Shown here in pieces: positions 1-9,869 of a stretch of DNA of 64,000 nt. Below the pieces are notes generated by a model, which saw only the letters and a program-made list of their open reading frames with translations, was not told the DNA's origin and did not search any database. The translations under genes were made by a program, and so were the position numbers. Source of the DNA: Brachycybe producta (Eukaryota; Arthropoda; Diplopoda; Playtdesmida; Andrognathidae); the NCBI GenBank assembly GCA_036925085.1, contig JAUPFP010000173.1:41001-105000 (forward strand), in the 5' to 3' direction. Within the stretch, counting starts at the first letter, position 1. Every line of letters begins with the position of its first letter.

Positions 1-235
1 AGTGACGTACTGGGTAAAAAAATTTGGTGGGCAAAATTTTGCATCGGCGCCACTACCCTGTCCTTCTCCCCCCCCCCCCCCCCCAAAAAAAATAGTTCAT
101 TTTATGAGTTAATTATTTTTATTATTTACATTTTTCAAACAGCTATTTGCTTTGGATTAGAACTTTAATATTAGAATCGGAAGTCTGTTGGGCCCTCCCG
201 AGTTCATTTCAGTGCTTTTCAGGGCATTTAGAAGA
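1..235 (+). mobile_element. hAT-type MITE, copy 1 (3' truncated)
   Basis: The sequence is closely similar to the complete element at 9444-9861: the same opening (GACGTACTGGGTA), the same TGGTGGGCAAAATTTT block, a C-run (68-84), and the same GTCTGTTGGGCCCTCC segment. It loses similarity after GGCATTTAGAA near 228, so the GCCGCCTAGGCC 3' end is missing. The window edge may cut the first base or two. Assignment to hAT comes from the complete copy's 8-bp duplication. Confidence 0.75.
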
Positions 236-559
236 TTTTCATTTTTTTTTGCCATTTTTTACTTTTAGATTAGAAACAACATGGCGGCTACTACGAAATT
301 CTACTGCACTTAAATAGATAACCTTATTTTCTAGTGCAAACAGACATGGGTAAATTTACCATAGTTAAATTTTTAATTTTAATTTTCCAATAAAGCAGTG
401 AAATGTACTGCATGGCTTAAACGTCACTTCCTGTATTGAAGGACATATTGGATTACAAACAACATGTTGGCTACTAGTGAAAAGAGTGAGCGAGCACGGT
501 GTAGGGTGTAGTCAGGAAGTGGACGCCGACAGGAAGAGACACGTCATCAACATTTAACC
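236..559. other. Spacer with a diverged direct repeat
   Basis: No gene seen. Two ~30-bp segments (about 267-298 and 451-479) resemble each other: GATTAGAAACAACATGGCGG and GATTACAAACAACATGTTGG, both followed by CTACTA. This looks like an old duplication of unknown origin. The final 8 bp (552-559, ATTTAACC) are the left target-site duplication of the next element. Confidence 0.5.
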
Positions 560-1332
560 TAGTGATGTGCGATAGTCAAAAATAAACTATCAATAGTATT
601 TTACAGGACCGATAGATAGTATCGATAGTCACTTCACTATCGATAGTACTATCGATAGTTTTCAACTTTTTTCAAGGCTGCAAATTAAAAGCTACATTAA
701 AAACCTGTTAGCCAATAAATTCTTAACTTTAATTCTTATGAAACTAAACCATGGCAATAGTACAAATTAAGAAAAAACGTGGAAATAGTACAAAAGAAAA
801 AAAATGTAAAAAAGGTCAAAAAAGCAAAATGAGAAAAAGATGAAAAAAATACAAAAAAAAAATTACAGCTTAAGGAAAGTTATTACAAGCCATCACACCA
901 TTACTCACTAATGTTACAATACAAAATTATACAACGCAGTTTAAGAGTGCACACGGTGCACAAGGTACGCACGTTACATTGCACAAAGTGCACAACGTGC
1001 ACAAGGTACACTTTGAAGTGAACAATATGCACACTATGTACATTGCTCACGGCGTACATGGTTCACAAGGTGCACAATGTGCACACAGTGCATATGTACA
1101 AACGACAAATTGAAATAATTATGGCGCCATCTAGCATCCACTATTTCAAGTACATTATTGTTTATGTGAGAGTTACAGTGAGACAGTGTGTTGATTTTTT
1201 TAAAAACTATCGATAGTTCGTAAAACTATCGATAGAACTATCGATTTCTAAACCACTCGATACTTTGACTATCGAGTAGTAGAATACTATCGCGATAGTA
1301 TTCATATTCATATCGCTATCGGAACATCACTA
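560..1332. mobile_element. Non-autonomous hAT element rich in TATCGATA
   Basis: The terminal inverted repeats are TAGTGATGT (560-568) and ACATCACTA (1324-1332). A perfect 8-bp direct repeat ATTTAACC flanks them (552-559, 1333-1340), which is the hAT signature. No transposase frame is present. Both subterminal regions (about 600-665 and 1200-1320) are packed with ATCGATAG words, including several exact TATCGATA octamers. The middle (about 945-1105) is a degenerate run of GTGCACAAGGTGCAC-like units. A diverged end fragment of the same family lies at 24758-24860. Confidence 0.9.
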
Positions 1333-1340
1333 ATTTAACC

Positions 1341-3435
1341 ACAGTTAAGTGTTTCCAAATGGAAACACATCAAAGTACCTTTTCTAGCATGAATATACAG
1401 TTTGTGACTGCAGTTAATTTTTTATAATAAAAACTGGACAGTACAGTGTAATCTTGAAGTTGTTAGAGTGCATTTTTGTTTATATTCAGCTCTGTAAATG
1501 GACTCATAAACATTTCATGTCTTGATTGTTTGCAATTATTTACATGCATTCATTGTTTCATCATAACTTCATAAGTTTCTACCCTTGTATTGTCTCTTGT
1601 CATTTTTAGTCGTAAATTACAAACATGTTAGTTAGTGCTTTGAGAGATATCACAATATGCGATATTTTCAAAGCATTTAGTATCAAACTTATGGATGGGT
1701 TTACACTTTACAATCATTTGAATGGGTAATGAATACAAATGGTGTATTCATTGCAAAGTAAAATGTTTTTTTTTTGGGGGGGGGAGCTTAGTCTATCTAT
1801 ATTTGTAGGAAATCGATTTTGAGTTTGAAAAAAAAAAGACCAACAAACAATGAAAGCATGCAGGGAAATGTCAAATGTACATAGAAATGATTGAAAATAG
1901 ATTAGCAAAAGTGGCACACATGGTGATGGCTGAAATTGTTATGCAATTATTTGCTAGTGTGAAGTTTGATGAGTATTTTAGAGTGACTGGATTAATAAGT
2001 TTCATAACCTTTCACGGTTCCATTGTAAACATAATAAATGAAATTCTAAGCCCAATGACCAATGTCCATTAGCAGTATAACATTTTTTATTACGTTATTG
2101 ACGTTTTACTTTGTTAGTTATTAGACCTTGATTTTGAACTTTACTTAAAAGGTGAGTGATTTGGTCGGTAACGAATTTTAATTGGTAGTTTGTTGACTAC
2201 TTGTTACATGTCTACAGTTTTTTTTTCAAATTAATTTGCAGACATAACAGCTGACAGAATGTTGATAGTGGGTTTATTGAAATCATTTGTAATGGGTTAA
2301 ATGTAGTTGAATTTTGTTTATTTTTACATATGAAAGTTCACCTTCTTATAACTTTACAAAGTAGGCGAAAAAACGTTTATTTATGTTAAGGCCTTGCTAG
2401 AGCTCAATGAAACACTCAGCAATGATAGTTTAGTTTTTGGAAAATTTGTCTTCCGAAAACTGCCGTTTCAGAGTGGAAAATCTGCTTTATGTTGGTTTCC
2501 AGTTAGGACAATTTCAATTTGATACTGATACTAAATATTAACCTTTTTATAATTGGGAGTAATCCCTCTGTCCCATTACTCTGCAGCTGATATTGCATGT
2601 GTACTGAGTTGTATTGAAGTACAGAATCACAAAAAAATACGTACGTCAAAAGGAACGTTTACGTGTGTGTGCAATGATACAAATTAATTCTTTAATTATG
2701 TATTTTCAAACAGCTGTAATTGTGCTTAAATTACAAATTTTTTTTATCAATTTATTTTTTTACAGCAAATAACAGATTGCATTTGACTTTTAATCTTTTA
2801 AGTGTAATTCTTGCAAGTTCTGCCTGTATCTCAGCTTCCATTTTTCTTTTCCAGCGAGTCGGTTACGATAACCAAATACTGTAACTGTAACTGACCAAAG
2901 ACAGAAACTATAAGAAATGTTTTGCTCGTATTGCATAGAAAATATAAGCTCGTAAGTCTTTTTTTGGGCACTTAGAACTTTGACAACCAGAAGTACAAAC
3001 GTTTTGTTTACGCCTATTCATTAATGTTTCATAATTTAATTTATTGTTTCTTTAGGCGGTGTAGGCCTTTACAACCATATTTGTTCATGGGAATAAAGAT
3101 GACTTTTATTTTTCAAAAAAGTCATCCACATAATCCATAGTATCATTTTTAATGTTAATCGATATTTTATATTATACACTATCTCGTGTGATACTGTTTT
3201 CTGAAAGAAAGACAAAAAAAACGTAGTTGCCATAGTTGGTTCTGTAAAGTATCATGGAAATTACTGATCAGATGGCAACTAAGTGTTTGGCACAAAGTAG
3301 AAAATCAGTTATTAGAAAAAATTAGATGTTGGCATTACCCCACCAATTCGGCAGTAAATATGCACAGTACCTTGCTATTTAGGCAGTGCAGAAATTGTCT
3401 AAACAAACTAAGACCTAATTGGTTTTATTAGCATA
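1341..3435. other. AT-rich region, nothing recognised
   Basis: No coding or RNA gene is supported. Short open frames (for example 1875-2072 plus) have no recognisable motif and ordinary AT-rich composition. A small palindrome, GTTTCCAAATGGAAAC, lies near 1350. A G-run follows a T-run at about 1768-1785. Confidence 0.4.
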
Positions 3436-3509
3436 TTAGACAATGCTTACACCAACAAGACAATCTACAAATAGGTCGTTTGTGGATTGCCATGGTAAGC
3501 ATTGTCTAA
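3436..3509. repeat. 74-bp inverted repeat (possible miniature foldback)
   Basis: Outer arms TTAGACAATGCTTAC (3436-3450) and GTAAGCATTGTCTAA (3495-3509) are perfect complements of 15 bp. Inside them GACAATCTACAAA and TTTGTGGATTGCC pair with two mismatches, leaving a short loop around AATAGGTCG. This could be a very small MITE relic or a structured transcript segment. No clear target duplication was seen. Confidence 0.6.
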
Positions 3510-3548
3510 CAGGTTAATAATTGCATAAAATTCTCACCAAATAACACG

Positions 3549-3752
3549 ATTGCCACTGAACCGGATAACTTGGAAAATCTGGAAATGGCCAGAAAATTCT
3601 AAAATTTTCAAGAGTACTTTTATCAAAAAGACAAGTGAAACCGGGAAAAGTTAAGGATCTTTTTCTAAAACTCTAATTTTAGTGATTAAAATAAGGTCAA
3701 AAATCGGAAAAATTTAAATAATCTATCTACAAACAAGGGATTCAAGGAACCC
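3549..3752 (+). mobile_element. GGCAACC-family element, left part
   Basis: It begins GATTGCCACTGAACCGG and continues with AAATCTGGAAATGGCCAG, matching the start of the complete copy at 33732-34261. The match runs to GGGATTCAAGGAACCC near 3752, the point where the complete copy reads GGATTCAGGAGAGTTC. The matching right part resumes after 8189, so this copy was split by a later insertion that carries the satellite array. Confidence 0.65.
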
Positions 3753-3812
3753 TATAGACCTCCATTGCTTTAATATATGCTTTCATATATCAAATAACCA
3801 ACTTTTTTTCAT

Positions 3813-6800
3813 TGTGCGCATGTGTACGCACATGTACACACTTGTGCGCATGTGTACGCACATGTACACACGTGTGCGCATGTGTACGCACATGTACACA
3901 CGTGTGCGCATGTGTACGCACATGTACACACGTGTGCGCATGTGTACGCACATGTACACACGTGTGCGCATGTGTACGCACATGTACACACGTGTGCGCA
4001 TGTGTACGCACATGTACACACGTGTGCGCATGTGTACGCACATGTACACACGTGTGCGCATGTGTACGCCCATGTACACACGTGTGCGCATGTGTACGCA
4101 CATGTACACACGTGTGCGCATGTGTACGCACATGTACACATGTGTGCGCATGTGTACGCACATGTACACACGTGTGCGCATGTGTACGCACATGTACACA
4201 CGTGTGCGCATGTGTACGCACATGTACACACGTGTGCGCATGTGTACGCACATGTACACACGTGTGCGCATGTGTACGCACATGTACACACGTGTGCGCA
4301 TGTGTACGCACATGTACACACGTGTGCGCATGTGTACGCACATGTACACACGTGTGCGCATGTGTACGCACATGTACACGCGTGTGCGCATGTGTACGCA
4401 CATGTACACGCGTGTGTGTGTGTGCGCATGTGTACGCACATGTACACGCGTGTGCGCATGTGTACGCACATGTACACGCGTGTGCGCATGTGTACGCACA
4501 TGTACACGCGTGTGCGCATGTGTACGCACATGTACACGCGTGTGCGCATGTGTACGCACATGTACACGCGTGTGCGCATGTGCACGCACATGTACACGCG
4601 TGTGCGCATGTGCACGCACATGTACACGCGTGTGCGCATGTGCACGCACATGTACACGCGTGTGCGCATGTGCACGCACATGTACACGCGTGTGCGCATG
4701 TGCACGCACATGTACACGCGTGTGCGCATGTGCACGCACATGTACACGCGTGTGCGCATGTGCACGCACATGTACACGCGTGTGCGCATGTGCACGCACA
4801 TGTACACGCGTGTGCGCATGTGCACGCACATGTACACGCGTGTGCGCATGTGCACGCACATGTACACGCGTGTGCGCATGTGCACGCACATGTACACGCG
4901 TGTGCGCATGTGCACGCACATGTACACGCGTGTGCGCATGTGCACGCACATGTACAAGCGTGTGCGCATGTGCACGCACATGTACACGCGTGTGCGCATG
5001 TGCACGCACATGTACACGCGTGTGCGCATGTGTACGCACATGTACACGCGTGTGCGCATGTGTACGCACATGTACACGCGTGTGCGCATGTGTACGCACA
5101 TGTACACGCGTGTGCGCATGTGTACGCACATGTACACGCGTGTGCGCATGTGTACGCACATGTACACGCGTGTGCGCATGTGTACGCACATGTACACGCG
5201 TGTGCGCATGTGTACGCACATGTACACGCGTGTGCGCATGTGTACGCACATGTACACGCGTGTGCGCATGTGTACGCACATGTACACGCGTGTGCGCATG
5301 TGTACGCACATGTACACGCGTGTGCGCATGTGTACGCACATGTACACACGTGTGCGCATGTGTACGCACATGTACACACGTGTGCGCATGTGTACGCACA
5401 TGTACACACGTGTGCGCATGTGTACGCACATGTACACACGTGTGCGCATGTGTACGCACATGTACACACGTGTGCGCATGTGTACGCACATGTACACACG
5501 TGTGCGCATGTGTACGCACATGTACACACGTGTGCGCATGTGTACGCACATGTACACACGTGTGCGCATGTGTACGCACATGTACACACGTGTGCGCATG
5601 TGTACGCACATGTACACACGTGTGCGCATGTGTACGCACATGTACACACGTGTGCGCATGTGTACGCACATGTACACACGTGTGCGCATGTGTACGCACA
5701 TGTACACGTGTGCGCATGTGTACGCACATGTACACACGTGTGCGCATGTGTACGCACATGTACACACGTGTGCGCATGTGTACGCACATGTACACACGTG
5801 TGCGCATGTGTACGCACATGTACACACGTGTGCGCATGTGTACGCACATGTACACACGTGTGCGCATGTGTACGCACATGTACACACGTGTGCGCATGTG
5901 TACGCACATGTACACACGTGTGCGCATGTGTACGCACATGTACACACGTGTGCGCATGTGTACGCACATGTACACACGTGTGCGCATGTGTACGCACATG
6001 TACACACGTGTGCGCATGTGTACGCACATGTACACACGTGTGCGCATGTGTACGCACATGTACACACGTGTGCGCATGTGTACGCACATGTACACACGTG
6101 TGCGCATGTGTACGCACATGTACACACGTGTGCGCATGTGTACGCACATGCACACACGTGTGCGCATGTGTACGCACATGCACACACGTGTGCGCATGTG
6201 TACGCACATGCACACACGTGTGCGCATGTGTACGCACATGCACACACGTGTGCGCATGTGTACGCACATGCACACACGTGTGCGCATGTGTACGCACATG
6301 CACACACGTGTGCGCATGTGTACGCACATGCACACACGTGTGCGCATGTGTACGCACATGCACACACGTGTGCGCATGTGTACGCACATGCACACACGTG
6401 TGCGCATGTGTACGCACATGTACACACTTGTGCGCATGTGTACGCACATGTACACACGTGTGCGCATGTGTACGCACATGTACACACGTGTGCGCATGTG
6501 TACGCACATGTACACACGTGTGCGCATGTGTACGCACATGTACACACGTGTGCGCATGTGTACGCACATGTACACACGTGTGCGCATGTGTACGCACATG
6601 TACACACGTGTGCGCATGTGTAAGCACATGTACACACGTGTGCGCATGTGTAAGCACATGTACACACGTGTGCGCATGTGTACGCACATGTACACACGTG
6701 TGCGCATGTGTACGCACATGTACACACGTGTGCGCATGTGTACGCACATGTACACACGTGTGCGCATGTGTACGCACATGTACACACGTGTGCGCATGTG

Positions 6801-7524
6801 TACGCACATGTACACACGTGTGCGCATGTGTACGCACATGTACACACGTGTGCGCATGTGTACGCACATGTACACACGTGTGCGCATGTGTACGCACATG
6901 TACACACGTGTGCGCATGTGTACGCACATGTACACACGTGTGCGCATGTGTACGCACATGTACACACGTGTGCGCATGTGTACGCACATGTACACACGTG
7001 TGCGCATGTGTACGCACATGTACACACGTGTGCGCATGTGTACGCACATGTACACACGTGTGCGCATGTGTACGCACATGTACACACGTGTGCGCATGTG
7101 TACGCACATGTACACACGTGTGCGCATGTGTACGCACATGTACACACGTGTGCGCATGTGTACGCACATGTACACACGTGTGCGCATGTGTACGCACATG
7201 TACACACGTGTGCGCATGTGTACGCACATGTACACACGTGTGCGCATGTGTACGCACATGTACACACGTGTGCGCATGTGTACGCACATGTACACACGTG
7301 TGCGCATGTGTACGCACATGTACACACGTGTGCGCATGTGTACGCACATGTACACACGTGTGCGCATGTGTACGCACATGTACATACGTGTGCGCATGTG
7401 TACGCACATGTACACACGTGTGCGCATGTGTACGCACATGTACATACGTGTGCGCATGTGTACGCACATGTACACACGTGTGCGCATGTGTACGCACATG
7501 TACACGTGTGCGCATATGTATATA
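3813..7524. repeat. 3.7-kb satellite of a 30-bp alternating Pyr-Pur unit
   Basis: About 124 tandem copies of a 30-bp unit (read as CGTGTGCGCATGTGTACGCA followed by CATGTACACA). Each base alternates pyrimidine and purine, in every unit except at a few point changes (for example near 3841, 4070, 4957, 6428, 6623 and 6653). All length changes are multiples of two bases (a TG expansion near 4410 and a 2-bp loss near 5706), so the alternation is kept. Each unit also holds overlapping inverted repeats (TGTGCG with CGCACA; TGTGTAC with GTACACA). Such sequence is the textbook substrate for left-handed Z-DNA and can extrude hairpins. Stop codons are all Pyr-Pur-Pur, so all six frames stay open for kilobases; these frames are not genes. 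Confidence 0.97.
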
Positions 7525-8159
7525 GATAATCACACATGTATGTACTCATGTACATGACATAGTTACATGTGATGCGCATGCGTCATTCATTTGTAATAAT
7601 ACGGGTTTAAAATGAAAATACGTCACATGTATTCTAATATACAAAAATAATAACAGAACATAAAAAGGAACACCCCTCCTAAATAATAGAAAAGTCCCCC
7701 CTTTCGAATGCTACAACTGGAAAGAGGAAGAATCGAGATTTTTTTTTAAAAAAATTACGATTTTGAAAAATCGAAATTTTATATATCGAATCGCTCTAAA
7801 ATTCCAATTTTTTTTTCAGTTTCATCGTCAGAATGTTTACATCATTTTAGGTCTGATGACATTTTATTGTAGGTGGCCCCGTTTTCGAGTTGTTCGACCC
7901 ACTAAAAATTATGACCAAAAACTCAAAATTTGTTTCTAAAAAAATCATAAAAAAATAACCCCTGGGTAAAATTTTCTAATTTTTTGTTAGGAGCTTCATA
8001 TTGACCCACGGAATCAAATAAAAAATACTGCATGTCTTTATCTCATTCCGTTCTTGAGTTGTTCGAGGAACTAAATCGGTTCCGGACACACATACACACA
8101 CACATACATACACACACAGAGACATCCTTTTTTTCCCCTTTTCTTGCATGATCCTATAT
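7525..8159. other. Right part of the insertion; non-LTR-like tail
   Basis: No gene. It holds a half-repeated phrase (CGTTTTCGAGTTGTTCGA near 7880; CGTTCTTGAGTTGTTCGA near 8049), then CCGGACACACATACAC, an AC-rich run, and CATCC followed by a T-run. This arrangement resembles 3' tails of invertebrate retroposons, but no coding part is present. It ends in CCTATATACCTCCATTGC, which repeats the left boundary near 3751-3770. Confidence 0.4.
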
Positions 8160-8189
8160 ACCTCCATTGCTCTTTAGAGCAATGGAGGT
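8160..8189. repeat. Perfect 14-bp-arm hairpin
   Basis: ACCTCCATTGCTCT and AGAGCAATGGAGGT are perfect complements separated by TT. The left arm recurs near 3757 (ACCTCCATTGCTTTA), at the other edge of the insertion carrying the satellite. It may mark the ends of the inserted unit. Confidence 0.8.
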
Positions 8190-8331
8190 CAAAAAGCAGT
8201 AAAATGAGTTTAAAAAGTCTCAAAAATGGATTTTCAATACTTGATTTTTGAGACTTCTGGGTCCCGTTGCGACTTTCTAAACTCCTTTAAAAGTCTGGGA
8301 ATTTCAGAAATGAAAATTGGTGGCAACCCTG
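8190..8331 (+). mobile_element. GGCAACC-family element, right part
   Basis: The end GAATTTCAGAAATGAAAAT then GGTGGCAACCCTG matches the right end of the copy at 33732-34261 (GAAATTTCAGAAATGAAAAT then TGTGGCAACCCTG). Together with 3549-3752 it forms one copy interrupted by about 4.4 kb. Confidence 0.65.
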
Positions 8332-8336
8332 AATAA

Positions 8337-8735
8337 GGGTCCATTTATACAGGTACGTAACGGCTATGGGACGAGCACGACATGACCTCGAGCGAAAATA
8401 TTGTTGAAGGGGTTTTCAATAGAACTGGTTATATTGACACAGAGCTCGTCCGTTTTACGGGCAACTCTCGCTCAACTATCGTTTTCAACAATATTTTTCC
8501 GGAATCTCTTTCAGTTTTCATTTGTTACGTAATCCCTACTCAATGTGCACCATTTTTAGAACGAAGAACTTGTCCACATAATTTTATCTAAACGATTATG
8601 TCACGAGTCGTGTTAAAGTCTTCGCCCAATCTGGTTCCTGTCTACTCACGTGCAAAGATAAATAGAAGAAAGTTTTTTTTTGGGCTCGTGTCGTGCTCAT
8701 CCCATAGTCGTTACGTAAATGTAGAAATGGGAACC
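8337..8735. mobile_element. PIF/Harbinger-type MITE
   Basis: Inverted ends of about 50 bp start GGGTCCATTTATACAGG on the left and, read from the other strand, GGTTCCCATTTCTACA on the right. Both continue with near-identical ACGTAACGRCTATGGGAYGA. The flanking trinucleotide TAA (8334-8336, 8736-8738) fits the 3-bp target of PIF/Harbinger elements. The open frames inside (such as 8382-8591) show no recognisable protein, so the element is non-autonomous. Confidence 0.7.
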
Positions 8736-8750
8736 TAAGTAGCTTTGTAC

Positions 8751-8788
8751 CAAGGTTTGTAGAGTATGTACATACTCTACAAACCTTG
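8751..8788. mobile_element. 38-bp palindromic micro-element
   Basis: CAAGGTTTGTAGAGTATGT is followed at once by its exact reverse complement, giving a 38-bp perfect palindrome (40 bp if the adjoining bases are counted). It is bracketed by the direct repeat GCTTTGTAC (8742-8750, 8789-8797). This is what two fused terminal inverted repeats with an 8-9 bp hAT-size target duplication would look like. No longer copy of this end is seen in the window. Confidence 0.7.
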
Positions 8789-8797
8789 GCTTTGTAC

Positions 8798-9443
8798 ATA
8801 CAATAGGAAATAAGCAAGTAGTTGATAATTGTATAGGTGCTGCGAGCTGGCGGCAATTATTATTTTTTTTAACTATTGTAGCGATAAGGAGTTACTCTGT
8901 GCAAACTTCGAGCAAATGCTGACACAAAGCAAAATTAACATAGTACACATTGAAAATTGAAATCTGTTATCATTATCCCTAGTGAAAATGCACGAAGGCA
9001 ATAATACCTAGATATGCAAGATTATTAAAACAACTCACTGCCTCTGGTACTCAATAAAGTTTCCCCCCCCCCCCCCCTACGTTGTATTAGTAACTTGCAT
9101 TTAGAATTTAATTGCGTTATGTAAACAAATTTAAAACATATTTCCTGTAGGGCACAGCTGTAATGATTAGTTAAAACTTAAAAGTATTAAAGCACTGAAG
9201 GAAATAAGGTGATTCTTAAATGTAGAGTTGGGTATAAACTATTGTTTAGCTAAGTTTCAAGTGTAAGTTGTTTAAACTACGTTGTCGTTTGTAATATAGT
9301 TAGTTTTTATTATTATCCTACATATCCTTATAAAATGGTTATAGTTCTTTGTAGTTTAATTACCAACAATGTCAAGTGAAATACCTTTAACAGTTTTTAA
9401 AGTAGCTACATCTTCCAATTAGCTCTGGTGCACAGCATAAAGT
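8798..9443. other. Spacer with C-run
   Basis: No gene recognised. A 15-base C-run lies at 9063-9077. The final 8 bp (9436-9443, CATAAAGT) are the left target duplication of the next element. Confidence 0.4.
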
Positions 9444-9861
9444 CAGGGACGTACTGGGTACAAAATTTTGGTGGGCAAAATTTTTCATCCGCGCCACTAC
9501 CTCCCTCTTTCCTTCTCCCCACCTCCCCCCCCCCCAAAAAAAAAGTAGTCCATTTTATGAGTTAATTATTTTTATTAATACATTTTTTAAATAGCTTTTT
9601 GCTTTGGATTAGAACTTTAATATTAGAAAAAATTAATGATAGAACAAAATATTAGAAAAACAATGTTAGAAAATTTTTTTAAAAAAAATTCATGGACTTT
9701 TTTGACATTTTTTACTTTTTTGAATTTTTGGGCTTTTCTGGTCCTCAGACGTCTGTTGGGCCCTCCTGGGTTCGTTTCAGTGCTTTTCAGTGCATTTAGA
9801 AAAACGGGCGCCAAAATGACTGGCGCAGGCGGCATTTGCCGCCTAGGCCAGTACGTCCCTG
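9444..9861 (+). mobile_element. hAT-type MITE, complete copy
   Basis: The inverted ends are CAGGGACGTACTGG (9444-9457) and CCAGTACGTCCCTG (9848-9861). The 8-bp flanks CATAAAGT (9436-9443) and CATGAAGT (9862-9869) differ by one base. This is a classic hAT end and target size. There is no transposase. Partial copies lie at 1-235 and 34770-34891. Frames read inside it are not genes. Confidence 0.92.
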
Positions 9862-9869
9862 CATGAAGT

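Noticed and set aside
3813..7524. CRISPR array or telomere-like tract
   Set aside because: There are no unique spacers (the units abut directly), and the context is a eukaryotic genome. The unit is not a telomere motif.
3783..7579. Six open frames of 930-1256 codons with Cys/Thr/His/Val/Arg repeats
   Set aside because: They overlap on both strands and in all frames over one satellite. Strict pyrimidine-purine alternation cannot contain stop codons, so openness carries no coding information.
8382..8591. 69-residue frame starting MTSSENIVEG
   Set aside because: It is contained in the PIF/Harbinger-type MITE; part of it is the inverted repeat. No known family.
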